Shown here in pieces: positions 25,385-33,404 of a stretch of DNA of 64,000 bases; position 1 is the first letter of the stretch; each line of letters opens with the position of its first letter. Both the position numbers and the translations under genes were made by a program. The DNA is from Candidatus Binatia bacterium (GTDB lineage Bacteria; Vulcanimicrobiota; Vulcanimicrobiia; Vulcanimicrobiales; Vulcanimicrobiaceae): NCBI GenBank assembly GCA_035544215.1, contig DATKHY010000001.1:62001-126000 (forward strand). The letters are read 5' to 3'. The notes beneath the pieces were generated by a model, which saw nothing but the letters and a program-made list of their open reading frames with translations, ran no database searches and was not told the DNA's origin.

Positions 25385-26050
25385 TTACGCCCCACGCCGA
25401 CTGTCGTCGATTGGGGGCGCCGTGTTGGGATGCAATTCGAAGCGGCACTCTTTTCCGCCGTGGGCCAGCGATTCCGTCTGCTCGTGTTCGCCGCCGAGCG
25501 TCTCGTCGATCACGTGGTGGATCACCTGACAGACCTCGGGGTTCTCCTTCGCGGCGCTCGAGTAGGGGCACGTGTGCTCGTGCAGGACGAATCCGCCGTC
25601 GATCAGGTTGTATTCGGCCACCACGCCAGTCTTGCGCAGCATCTCGGTCAGCTGGGCGACGCGCTGTTCGGGGTCTTGCGCCGTGACCTCGAGGCGCGCG
25701 CGCTCGATCGCACGCTTGGAGAGACCGTCGAAGATGCGCTCGACGCCCTGCGAGCCGAACTGATTGCGGAGCTCGCGTAGCACCGCGCTCAGCATCTTGT
25801 CGTAACCCTGGGGGAAAAGCTTGTCCGCTTCGGGAGTCAGCGAGAACTCGTAGGTGGGTTTCGTCGGGCCGCGTCGGACCGACCGTTCGGCCACCAGGCC
25901 GTCGCGCTCGAGCACCGTCATCTGTTGGCGGACGGCGTTGGGAGAAAGCCCGAACGAGCGTGCCAGGTCCGCCGCCGAGGCGGAGCCGCGCCGGCGGAGC
26001 TCGCTGACGATCTTTCCACGGGTCGTTTCAAAGAAGCGGTCGACGTGCAT
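25385..26050 (-). CDS. sufR: SufR-like iron-sulfur-sensing winged-helix repressor
   Basis: 221 aa from ATG 26050, chosen because it keeps the intergenic promoter region free; the longer frame from 26137 covers the whole divergent promoter and reaches the sufC ATG. The N-terminal winged helix reads GKIVSELRRRGSASAADLARSFGLSPNAVRQQMTVLERDGLV. The C-terminal half has the SufR cysteine set HEHTCPYSSAAKENPEVCQVIHHV ... GGKECRFEL, the [4Fe-4S] ligands in characterised SufR. It should repress the divergent suf operon when clusters are sufficient. Confidence 0.88.
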   Translation of the reverse strand: MHVDRFFETTRGKIVSELRRRGSASAADLARSFGLSPNAVRQQMTVLERDGLVAERSVRRGPTKPTYEFSLTPEADKLFPQGYDKMLSAVLRELRNQFGSQGVERIFDGLSKRAIERARLEVTAQDPEQRVAQLTEMLRKTGVVAEYNLIDGGFVLHEHTCPYSSAAKENPEVCQVIHHVIDETLGGEHEQTESLAHGGKECRFELHPNTAPPIDDSRRGA

Positions 26051-26060
26051 CTTCGGCGCT

Positions 26061-26090
26061 ATCCTAGCACGAATAGCGTCAGATAGTAAA
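26061..26090 (-). promoter_or_regulatory. Candidate sufR promoter
   Basis: On the minus strand TTTACT (26090-26085) and TAGGAT (26066-26061) are separated by 18 bp, and TAGGAT is 10 bp before the sufR ATG. An imperfect inverted repeat CTATC/GATAG spans this region (26060-26084), a possible operator for SufR acting on both genes. Confidence 0.45.
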
Positions 26091-26098
26091 GTTTTTCC

Positions 26099-26128
26099 TT
26101 GACTTTCTAAGAGAGGCTCGGCTACGAT
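26099..26128 (+). promoter_or_regulatory. Candidate sufC operon promoter, giving a leaderless mRNA
   Basis: TTGACT (26099-26104), an 18-bp spacer and TACGAT (26123-26128). Only 7 bp separate the -10 box from the ATG at 26136, so transcription would start at or next to the start codon. No ribosome site is present, in agreement with leaderless translation. Confidence 0.55.
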
Positions 26129-26135
26129 AAATCGC

Positions 26136-26903
26136 ATGCTTCAGCCAGGTCTCCACATCAACGATTTACGCTGCCGCGTGGCCGGAAACGAGATCCTCAA
26201 GGGAATCGACCTGACGGTCGAGCCGGGCCGCGTCCAAGCTCTCATGGGCCCCAACGGCAGCGGCAAGTCCACGCTTGCCTTTTCCCTCACCGGCCACCCG
26301 CTGTACGAGGTGACCGGCAGCGTCGACTTGGACGGCGAGGATCTGCTCGCATTGGCGCCGGACAAACGCGCGCGCGCCGGCCTGTTCCTCTCGTTTCAAT
26401 ATCCGGCCGCGATACCGGGTGTCAAGGTCGCCAACTTCCTCCACGCCGCGCGCCAGGCGGAGCGTCCCGGCGATCTTCCGCCGGCGAAGTTCCGCGCGCT
26501 CCTGCTCGAAAAGATGGAACAGCTCGGCATCGATCCTTCATTCATGGGGCGTTACCTCAACGACGGGTTCTCCGGCGGCGAGAAAAAGCGCCTGGAGATG
26601 CTGCAGCTCGCGGTGCTCGCGCCGAAATACGCGATCCTCGATGAGACCGACTCCGGTCTCGACATTGATGCGCTCAAAGCGGTCGGAAGTTCCATCGCGG
26701 CGCTCCGCGCGAGCGACGAAGGAGCCAACACAGGCTTCCTCATCATCACGCACTATCCGCGCATCCTGCAATACGTCGTTCCGGACCGCGTTCACGTAAT
26801 GATCGACGGCCGGATCGTCAAGACGGGCGGGCACGACCTCGCGCATCGGATCGAGCGCGAAGGCTACGACAAGGTTCGCGAGGAGTCCACGGCAATTGCC
26901 TAG
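26136..26903 (+). CDS. sufC: SufC, ATPase of the Suf Fe-S assembly complex
   Basis: 255 aa. Walker A is GPNGSGKST (residues 38-46), the ABC signature FSGGEKKRLEMLQL near 145, Walker B AILDETDSGLDID, and LIITHYPRILQYV supplies the switch histidine. The ETDSGLD after Walker B is diagnostic for SufC. It drives conformational change in the SufB/D scaffold. First gene of sufC-sufD-sufS-sufU, divergent from sufR; normally sufB accompanies it. Confidence 0.93.
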   Translation: MLQPGLHINDLRCRVAGNEILKGIDLTVEPGRVQALMGPNGSGKSTLAFSLTGHPLYEVTGSVDLDGEDLLALAPDKRARAGLFLSFQYPAAIPGVKVANFLHAARQAERPGDLPPAKFRALLLEKMEQLGIDPSFMGRYLNDGFSGGEKKRLEMLQLAVLAPKYAILDETDSGLDIDALKAVGSSIAALRASDEGANTGFLIITHYPRILQYVVPDRVHVMIDGRIVKTGGHDLAHRIEREGYDKVREESTAIA

Positions 26904-28086
26904 CACGCTGACCGTTCCCGGCCACGAGCTCTACGAGAGGATTTCGTCCCTAGAGCACCCGCCGCTCGATCGCAGCGCGCGCCGAGCCGCGCTCGAACGC
27001 TTCTTCTCGCTGCGCAGCGGACGCGAAAAGCCAGGACGCTTTTGGCGCCTAGATTTCGAGGCGATCCTGCCGCCGGCCGGCGCGATCGATCTGAGCGGCG
27101 GCGGCTTTCGCGTCGATAACGCCGGCGACGGCGTGCTCGTGTGCGACCTGGGGACCGCGGTGCGCGAGCACCCGGACCTCCTCGCCCGGGCGTTCGGGAC
27201 GACCGGCATCGCGAACACCAAGTTCGGCGCGCTCGCCGAGGCGTTCGCCGGGCTCGGCGCGTTCATCTATCTTCCCGCGGATCGAGCGTACGACGAACCG
27301 ATCCTGATCCGGTGCGACGCGGCGCCCGGCGCGGCGATCTTTCCCTGGAACGTCGTCCTGGCCGAACGCGGTGCGAGCGCGACCATCGTCGAACGCATTA
27401 CTGGCAGCGGCGACGCGTTCGTCTGCGGTGCCGCGGAAATCGTCACCGAGGAGAATGCCGACGTGACGTACGCGGTTCTGCAACGTGCCTCCGAAAGTGC
27501 GCGCATTATCACGACCCGCTCGGCTCGGCCCGGCCGCGACGCGACGGTTTCTTGGGCATGTGCGGAGCTCGGCGGCCGGCTCGCGGCCGGAGATCTCTCG
27601 GTTGAGTTCGATCATCCCGGAGCGCGCGCCGACGTCACCGGAATCTTCTTCCCGCGATCAACGCAGCACGTGGACGTCGTCAGTACGGTCGACCATCGCG
27701 CCGGCGAGGCGACCTCCGAGACGATGATCAAGTCGGCCGCGAGCGAGCGCGGACAGGCGCGCTTTCTCGGCAACATCCGCATCGCACCCCACGCGCAGGG
27801 CAGCGACGCGCGGCTGCGCGACGACGCACTCCTGCTCTCGACGACCGCCCACATCGACTCCGTTCCCGCGCTGGAGATCGGCGCGAACGACGTCAAAGCC
27901 TATCACGGCGCGACCGTCGGTGCCATCGACGTGGATCAGATCTTTTACATGGAATCGCGCGGCATCGAGCGCTACGCGGCGGAGCGCATGATCGCGCTCG
28001 GATTCTTTGAACCCGCAATCGAGCGATTTCCCACCGCGCGGCTCCGCGACGAGATCCGCGCCGCCCTCGCAGAGAAACTATCATGA
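26896..28086 (+). CDS. sufD: SufD-type SufB/SufD family scaffold protein
   Basis: 396 aa, start TTG 26896 overlapping the end of sufC. The C-terminal core has GANDVKAYHGATVGAIDVDQIFYMESRGIERYAAERMI. The HGATVG motif with its histidine is the SufD hallmark (SufB has EHEATTSK), and the usual Cys of DVKCSHGA is Ala here. The middle beta-helix region (LVSTVDHRAGEATSETMIKSAASERGQARFLGNI) is typical. In known Suf systems SufD pairs with SufB and two SufC. No second family member is present in the window, so either sufB is elsewhere or this acts as a homodimer. Confidence 0.88.
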   Translation: MPSTLTVPGHELYERISSLEHPPLDRSARRAALERFFSLRSGREKPGRFWRLDFEAILPPAGAIDLSGGGFRVDNAGDGVLVCDLGTAVREHPDLLARAFGTTGIANTKFGALAEAFAGLGAFIYLPADRAYDEPILIRCDAAPGAAIFPWNVVLAERGASATIVERITGSGDAFVCGAAEIVTEENADVTYAVLQRASESARIITTRSARPGRDATVSWACAELGGRLAAGDLSVEFDHPGARADVTGIFFPRSTQHVDVVSTVDHRAGEATSETMIKSAASERGQARFLGNIRIAPHAQGSDARLRDDALLLSTTAHIDSVPALEIGANDVKAYHGATVGAIDVDQIFYMESRGIERYAAERMIALGFFEPAIERFPTARLRDEIRAALAEKLS

Positions 28087-29330
28087 GCGTGACGGCTACT
28101 CCGCAAAAGGTCGACGCGATCGTCGCGGATTTTCCGATTCTAGCGCGGCCAACCTCGCGCGGTAAGCGTCTCGTCTATCTCGACTCGGCGGCGACATCAC
28201 AGAAGCCTAAAGCGGTTATCCAGGCGCTCGTGGATTATTACGAACAATACAACGCAAACATTCACCGCGGCGTGTACGAGATCGCCGCGCGGGCGACCGC
28301 GGAATTCGAGCGCGCCCGAGTCAAGCTCGCGCGATTCATCGGCGCGGACACCGCGGAGATCGTATGGGTGCGCAACACGACGGAAGCGATCAATCTGGTC
28401 GCCTATTCCTGGGGTGGCGCAAACCTGCGCCCCGGGGACGCGCTCCTGTTGACCGAGCTCGAGCATCATTCCGACCTCGTGCCGTGGCAGCTGCTGGCGC
28501 AGCGCTCGGGCGCGGAGCTACGTTTCATTCCGGTCGACAATCGCGGACTGCTCGTGCTCGACGACCTGGATCGACTGCTCGACGGCTGTAAGCTCGTCGC
28601 GATCGCGCACGTCAGTAACACGCTAGGCACGATCGCGCCGCTCGAGACGATCGTCCCGCGTGCCCACGCCGCGGGCGCGGTCGTCATGGTGGACGGGGCC
28701 CAAGGCGCGCCGCATCTGCCGGTCGACGTCAAGGCCCTCGACGCCGACTTCTATACGTTCAGCGGGCACAAGATGCTCGGGCCCACCGGAATCGGCGTCC
28801 TGTACGGCAAGCATGAGTTGCTCCGAGCGATGCCGCCCTTCTTCTCCGGCGGTGACATGATCCGCAAGGTCGAGTACGCGCACACGACGTTCAACGATCC
28901 GCCGCGCAAATTCGAGGCCGGTACCAGCAACATCGCCGACGCCATCGCCTTCGGCGTGGCGGTCGAATATCTGCAGGCGCTCGGAATGGGATGGGTGCGC
29001 GAGCACGAGCGGCTCCTCACGGGGTACGCGCTCGAGCGGCTCGCGGAGTTCGAGCCGCGCGGCTTGGCCATCTATGGCCCGCGCGATCCGGCGCTCGTCT
29101 CCGGCGTGATCTCCTTCAATTTCGCCGACGTTCACGCCCACGATCTCGCATCGATCCTCGACACCGAGGGAGTATGCGTGCGCGCCGGGCATCACTGCAC
29201 CATGCCGCTGATGGACAAGATGGGATGGGCCGCAACCGCTCGCGCCTCGTTCTACATCTACAATACCGAGGCGGACGTCGACGCGCTGTGCGCCGGAATC
29301 GAGAAGGCCGCGCGCGTCTTCGGGATCTAG
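28083..29330 (+). CDS. sufS: SufS cysteine desulfurase (class II)
   Basis: 415 aa; ATG 28083 overlaps the sufD stop. PLP features: TEAINLVAYSWG, LTELEHHSDLVPWQ, VDGAQGAPHLPVDVKALDADFYTFSGHKMLGPTGIGVLYG with the PLP lysine in SGHK. The catalytic cysteine is in VRAGHHCTMPLM, and the short loop around it defines SufS-type enzymes. It removes sulfur from cysteine and hands it as persulfide to SufU. Confidence 0.93.
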   Translation: MSVTATPQKVDAIVADFPILARPTSRGKRLVYLDSAATSQKPKAVIQALVDYYEQYNANIHRGVYEIAARATAEFERARVKLARFIGADTAEIVWVRNTTEAINLVAYSWGGANLRPGDALLLTELEHHSDLVPWQLLAQRSGAELRFIPVDNRGLLVLDDLDRLLDGCKLVAIAHVSNTLGTIAPLETIVPRAHAAGAVVMVDGAQGAPHLPVDVKALDADFYTFSGHKMLGPTGIGVLYGKHELLRAMPPFFSGGDMIRKVEYAHTTFNDPPRKFEAGTSNIADAIAFGVAVEYLQALGMGWVREHERLLTGYALERLAEFEPRGLAIYGPRDPALVSGVISFNFADVHAHDLASILDTEGVCVRAGHHCTMPLMDKMGWAATARASFYIYNTEADVDALCAGIEKAARVFGI

Positions 29331-29341
29331 GGGAACCTCAA

Positions 29342-29731
29342 CTGGACGACTTTTATCGCGATTACATCCTGGACCACTATCGGAACCCGCGGAACTTCGG
29401 CATGCTCGAGCACTCGGACGCCGAAGCCGAGGACCTCAACCCGCTCTGCGGCGATCAGATTCGCATGCAGCTTAAGCTCGACGACGGGGTGGTCGAGGAC
29501 GTCCGGTTCTCCGGCAAGGGCTGCGCCATCAGCCAAGCCTCGGCCTCGATGCTGACGGAGACGGTGAAGGGCATGAAGCTGGCGGACGTCGCGAAGCTGT
29601 CGAAGGACGCGGTCTTGGAGAACGTCGGCATCGGCATAAGCCCGACGCGCATGAAATGCGCGATGTTGGGGCTGCGCGTACTCAAGAGCGCCGCGATCGG
29701 CGAGCTCGCCGGCTGGCCGGACGAGGAGTGA
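29342..29731 (+). CDS. sufU: SufU-type sulfur-transfer/scaffold protein, probable CTG start
   Basis: 129 aa. LDDFYRDYILDHYRNPRNFG is the conserved SufU N-terminus, then NPLCGDQIRMQLKL, FSGKGCAISQASASMLTE and SPTRMKCAMLGLRVL give three cysteine ligands with the intervening Asp. No ATG, GTG or TTG lies in frame between the sufS stop and the conserved N-terminus; the only plausible initiator is CTG at 29342, 11 bp after the sufS stop and 7 bp after an AGGGGAA-like site. The next in-frame ATG would remove the first helix. The stop overlaps the DUF485 start. Confidence 0.85.
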   Translation: MDDFYRDYILDHYRNPRNFGMLEHSDAEAEDLNPLCGDQIRMQLKLDDGVVEDVRFSGKGCAISQASASMLTETVKGMKLADVAKLSKDAVLENVGIGISPTRMKCAMLGLRVLKSAAIGELAGWPDEE

Positions 29732-30063
29732 TGCATCATCTACCGACGAGCAACTGGTCGGCGTTAGCCGCGCAACCCGAATTTCGCGCGCTCGTGCGAG
29801 CGCGGCGCCGGTTCGTCACGCCGGCGACGTTCTTCTTCATCGCCTACTATCTCGCGCTGCCCGTCGCCGTGGGATTCTGGCCGGCGGTCATGAGCCGGCC
29901 ACTCTGGGGTCCGCTCACGATAGCTTACGCCTTCGCCCTGTCGCAGTTCGCGATGGCATGGATCCTGCTCGCGCTCTATCTACGGCGCGCGCGCAAATTC
30001 GATCTGCAGGCTGCCCTGATCCGAAGGCACGAAACCCGCGAGCTGTTCGACGCGCGCCTCTGA
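29731..30063 (+). CDS. DUF485 membrane protein (symporter partner)
   Basis: 110 aa. Two membrane helices (VTPATFFFIAYYLALPVAVGF and PLTIAYAFALSQFAMAWILLALYL) with short polar ends match DUF485 (YjcH). Such proteins are found next to ActP-type acetate/solute symporters, and the next gene is one. ATG 29731 overlaps the sufU stop, linking it to the suf operon transcript. Confidence 0.85.
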   Translation: MHHLPTSNWSALAAQPEFRALVRARRRFVTPATFFFIAYYLALPVAVGFWPAVMSRPLWGPLTIAYAFALSQFAMAWILLALYLRRARKFDLQAALIRRHETRELFDARL

Positions 30064-30066
30064 ACG

Positions 30067-31695
30067 ATGAGAACGGAGCAGACGCTCGTGCTGTTCGCGA
30101 TCTTCGTCGGCATCACGCTGATCGTAACCTACTGGGCATCCGGCCAGAGCACGACGCGGCGCGGCTTCTACGCCGCGAACCGGCGCATCGGCGGACTCCA
30201 GAACGGCTGGGCTATCGCCGGAGAGTACTTCTCGGCCGCCTCCTTCCTAGGGATCACCGGGCTGATCGCGTTCTACGGCTTCGACGGTTTCATGTACGCG
30301 GTAGGATGGCTGGTCGCGTACCTGGCGGTGCTGTTCCTCGTCGCCGAACCGCTGCGCAACACCGGCAAGTACACCGTCGCCGATCTCGTGTCGTTCCGGT
30401 TGCGCGGCCGCGGCGTCCGCGCGACGGCGGCGCTCTCCACGCTCGCGATCACGCTGTTCTTCCTGATCGCCCAGATGGTCGGCGTCAGCGCGCTGGCAAA
30501 GTTGCTGCTACCGCGGCTGGGCGACGTCGCAGCGATCATCGCCGTCGGCGTGCTGATGCTGACCTACGTTCTATTCGGCGGCATGCTCGCGACCACGTGG
30601 GTCCAGATCATCACCGCCGCGCTCTTGCTGTCGGCGGCGCTCGGCCTCTCGTTTCTGGTGCTGGCGCACTATCACTTCTCGTTCGCCAATTTCCTCGCAG
30701 CGGCGTCGCACGTCAACGCCGGCGGTCACGCCGTCAATCTGCTTCAACCCGGCCTGCTCTTCCACGGCGCGCCGGGCGCCTGGAATCTCGTGTCGCTCGG
30801 CCTGGCGCTTGTGCTCGGCACCGCCGGCCTGCCGCACATCCTGATGCGCTTCTTCACGGTGCCGTCGGCGCAGGCCGCCCGCACGTCGGTAGCCTGGGCG
30901 ATGGTGCTGATCGGCGCGTTCTACCTGTCGACGTCGTTCATGGGTCTGGGCGCCGCAACGATCGTCGGCAAGGAGCGCATCGGCCCGCGCATGTACGCGG
31001 GCCAAGCGATTGCGTACATCGCACATCACCCCACGCAGCAAAACCAACTCGACGAACAGCTGACGAAGCAGGGCTACATCGTCCCGGAGCCCGACAGCAA
31101 CCTCGCAGCTCCGCTGCTGGCCACCGGACTCGAGGGTTCGCTGCTGACGGCGTTTGTCGCGGCGGTCGCGTTCGCCACGATCCTTGCCGTCGTATCGGGC
31201 CTCACGATCACCGCGTCCTCCGCCTTCGCGCACGACATCTGGTTCAGTCTCGTGCGAAATGGCCGCGGTGACGAGAGCGAGCATCTCTTCGTCGCGCGTA
31301 TCGCGGCGTTCGGCGTAGGTGTCCTCGCGATCGTGTTGTCGATTGCGCTGCGCGGGTTCAACGTGGCGTTTCTCGTCGGGCTCGCGTTCGCGGTCGCGGC
31401 AAGCGCGAACGTTCCCGTTATTTTGCTGGCGTTGTCGTGGCGCCGCTTCTCGCGCTCGGGGGCGATGGTCGGCATGCTCTCGGGCCTCGGAGCGTCCCTT
31501 GCGCTGATCGCCGCGAGTCCGGTGTTCATGGGAAATCGCGCGAGCTTTCCGCTCGAAAACCCGGGCATCGTCTCGATTCCCATCGGCTTCGTCGGCGCGA
31601 TTCTCGGCACGTTATTGTGGCGCGACCGCGAGTCAGAGCAGATGTTCGACCAGCTCGAGGTTCGCGCCAATACCGGTCTCGGCGCCGAGATCTAG
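30067..31695 (+). CDS. Sodium/solute symporter (SSS family), ActP-like
   Basis: 542 aa with about 13 hydrophobic helices. The N-terminal YYFASGQST-type loop appears as TYWASGQSTTRRGFYAANRRIGGLQNGWAIAGEYFSAASFLGITGLIAFYGFDG, the cation-binding SSS signature. GTAGLPHILMRFFTVPSAQAARTSVAWAM is the other conserved SSS segment. With the DUF485 partner this fits uptake of acetate or another short monocarboxylate driven by sodium or proton flow. Confidence 0.88.
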   Translation: MRTEQTLVLFAIFVGITLIVTYWASGQSTTRRGFYAANRRIGGLQNGWAIAGEYFSAASFLGITGLIAFYGFDGFMYAVGWLVAYLAVLFLVAEPLRNTGKYTVADLVSFRLRGRGVRATAALSTLAITLFFLIAQMVGVSALAKLLLPRLGDVAAIIAVGVLMLTYVLFGGMLATTWVQIITAALLLSAALGLSFLVLAHYHFSFANFLAAASHVNAGGHAVNLLQPGLLFHGAPGAWNLVSLGLALVLGTAGLPHILMRFFTVPSAQAARTSVAWAMVLIGAFYLSTSFMGLGAATIVGKERIGPRMYAGQAIAYIAHHPTQQNQLDEQLTKQGYIVPEPDSNLAAPLLATGLEGSLLTAFVAAVAFATILAVVSGLTITASSAFAHDIWFSLVRNGRGDESEHLFVARIAAFGVGVLAIVLSIALRGFNVAFLVGLAFAVAASANVPVILLALSWRRFSRSGAMVGMLSGLGASLALIAASPVFMGNRASFPLENPGIVSIPIGFVGAILGTLLWRDRESEQMFDQLEVRANTGLGAEI

Positions 31696-31713
31696 GGAAC
31701 CACTGAGCGGCCG

Positions 31714-32532
31714 TTATTGCGTCTTAATGGCGTAGTGGTCGGTGATTTCCAAACCGGCGGGGCCCGGCTCCAAAGTAAACGTCACGTAATATTCGCCGCT
31801 CGCCGTTTCGACGTCGGCGGTCACCTTGTACGTATCCGGACCGACGCTCGCCGAGCGTATGGATGAGATGTGCGAGCCGGAGCTCATGAACGTCTCGCTG
31901 GGAGCGCCGTGTGCGAGATATGCCGCCGCACCCGGGCGGTCTCCGCGGCTCAACGCCTGTAAGTAGGAGCGCACGACGGCGGTGGCGCGATCGTCGCCCG
32001 CCGCAGCAACTGCAGCGGGTGTCGGCGGCGGCGCTTTCGGCGTCGCCGCTAGCGCTTTCGGCGTCGCCGCCGGCGGTTTCGGCGTCGCCGCCGGCGGTTT
32101 CTGAGTCGCCGCCGTGCGCGGCACGGTGGTCGGCGTAGGACTCGCCGCGGGCGAGCGCGCGGGCGACCCACTCGCTTGCGGCGTCACGCCAGCGACGCGC
32201 TTCGACGTGGGCAGCGGCTTCGGTGAGGCGGACGTGTTCGCCGACGGCGCAAGCGTCGGAGTGAGCGACGGCGCCGGCGTGGGAGTGCGCAGCGGCATGC
32301 GCGTCGCGCTCGGGGATGGAAGCGGGAGTGAAGGCAACGGCGTGACAGTCGGTATCGGCGCGACCGCGACGCTCTTCGGCGGCGCGGCACCACCGCTCGA
32401 GCCGCCAAAGAAGTGCGCGAGCACGCCGCCGAGCAAGAGCCCTGCCAACACCACGACCAAAATGAGCGGGAAGAGCGGCAGTCCTCCGCTCGGCTCGTCG
32501 CCTAATCGGCGCCGGCGCGGAGGCTCTCTCAT
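31714..32532 (-). CDS. Single-pass membrane protein with Ala/Pro/Thr linker and NTF2-like C-terminal domain
   Basis: 272 aa, not a family I can name. A basic cytosolic tail (PPRRRRLGDEPSG) precedes one membrane helix (LFPLILVVVLAGLLLGGVLAHFF). About 150 residues of Pro/Thr/Ser/Ala linker follow, including tandem ATPKPPA-type heptads (32030-32110). The C-terminal 95 residues (AVVRSYLQALSRGDRPGAAAYLAHG ... EYYVTFTLEPG) resemble the NTF2-like/DUF4878 fold. It would hang in the periplasm. Located 4 bp downstream of another hypothetical gene. Confidence 0.6.
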   Translation of the reverse strand: MREPPRRRRLGDEPSGGLPLFPLILVVVLAGLLLGGVLAHFFGGSSGGAAPPKSVAVAPIPTVTPLPSLPLPSPSATRMPLRTPTPAPSLTPTLAPSANTSASPKPLPTSKRVAGVTPQASGSPARSPAASPTPTTVPRTAATQKPPAATPKPPAATPKALAATPKAPPPTPAAVAAAGDDRATAVVRSYLQALSRGDRPGAAAYLAHGAPSETFMSSGSHISSIRSASVGPDTYKVTADVETASGEYYVTFTLEPGPAGLEITDHYAIKTQ

Positions 32533-32536
32533 CTGC

Positions 32537-32962
32537 TCACAGAGCCTGCCCTGAGCGTAGTCGAAGGGTCAGGCGTTCGGCGAGCGCTTCGCGCAGTATC
32601 GCCGGCAAGACCGCGACGAAGTCCGGACGGCGTTGTACGAACAGCGCCGTCGATTCCTTGAGCAGCTCCGGGTTGGCGCGCGCATACGCGATGAGCGCCT
32701 CAGGGGCACCGCTTTCGCGACGCGCGATGCTCTCGAGCGTCGTGCCCGCACCCTCGGCCGCATCTTCGGAGGATTCGCCCCGCTCGCGAAACGCGGCAAA
32801 CACCGCTTCGATGAACGCGTGAAACGCGTCTGACGGCATTGCGGCGAGCTCGCGCTCATACGAGACGGCGAGGTCGGACTCATCCATCTTCGTGAGAAGC
32901 TTTTCGAGTGCGCCGGCCAGCTCGTCCGCCGGCACTTTCCCGAAGGACATTGGTCGAATCAT
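32537..32962 (-). CDS. Small acidic helical hypothetical protein with a repeat-derived C-terminus
   Basis: 141 aa (or 137 from the second Met at 32950). Helices such as PADELAGALEKLLTKMDESDLAVSYERELAAMPSDAFHAFIEAVFAAF suggest a soluble helical bundle; no family recognised. The last nine residues (LRLRSGQAL) are encoded by a dispersed repeat sequence that also supplies the stop codon, so the native C-terminus has probably been replaced. It is probably cotranscribed with the following membrane protein gene. Confidence 0.5.
   Translation of the reverse strand: MIRPMSFGKVPADELAGALEKLLTKMDESDLAVSYERELAAMPSDAFHAFIEAVFAAFRERGESSEDAAEGAGTTLESIARRESGAPEALIAYARANPELLKESTALFVQRRPDFVAVLPAILREALAERLTLRLRSGQAL
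32540..32568. repeat. Single copy of a widespread dispersed intergenic repeat
   Basis: The core CCTGAGCGTAGTCGAAGGG belongs to a repeat I know from many environmental bacterial genomes, where it appears in many copies between and at the ends of genes. Here it forms the 3' end of the hypothetical gene. Only one copy was noticed in this window. Identification is from memory. Confidence 0.5.
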
Positions 32963-33011
32963 TTATCCCCGGCAGCAGGCAGCTCCTCGATACGGCAGAA
33001 AATGACGGCTG

Positions 33012-33329
33012 ATGATCCGCGTGAAGGTTCCGCTCGATCTCCACGCAGTCGCCGTCGGCGGCTCAGGCGCCTTCGCGCTCGCCACGCCCGTGCGCATCCG
33101 CGACTTACTCCGGTTCGCCGTCCGCGAGGCGATCGGCACGCATGCGCCCCCTGATAAATTCTCGCGCAGCCTGCATCGGACGCTCGCCGGGCTCGCGGCA
33201 GGCGATTTCACGATCAACGTGAACGGCCGCAGCTTCAGCGACGCAGACACGATCGTCGTCTGCGAACGCACGGCGGACGTCCGCTTCTTCCTGAGTCAGC
33301 GGCGCCGGACTGCAATCCATCGAGCGTAG
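33012..33329 (+). CDS. Small hypothetical protein
   Basis: 105 aa from ATG 33012. Beta-rich with one helix (PVRIRDLLRFAVREAIG); the end FTINVNGRSFSDADTIVVCERTADVRFFL could be a ubiquitin-like roll, but no ThiS/MoaD diglycine exists. No family recognised. It stands alone between oppositely oriented genes, with codon usage like its neighbours. Confidence 0.45.
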   Translation: MIRVKVPLDLHAVAVGGSGAFALATPVRIRDLLRFAVREAIGTHAPPDKFSRSLHRTLAGLAAGDFTINVNGRSFSDADTIVVCERTADVRFFLSQRRRTAIHRA

Positions 33330-33404
33330 AGAGCCGCGGCTTACTCTTGCATCGGGTGATACTGTAAAGAGGAAAGAACCACTCGCAAGAAACGGAGCTC
33401 CACA

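Noticed and set aside
32030-32110. Short direct repeats resembling a small repeat array
   Set aside because: They are in-frame ATPKPPA-type codons of a protein linker, with no spacers of CRISPR type.
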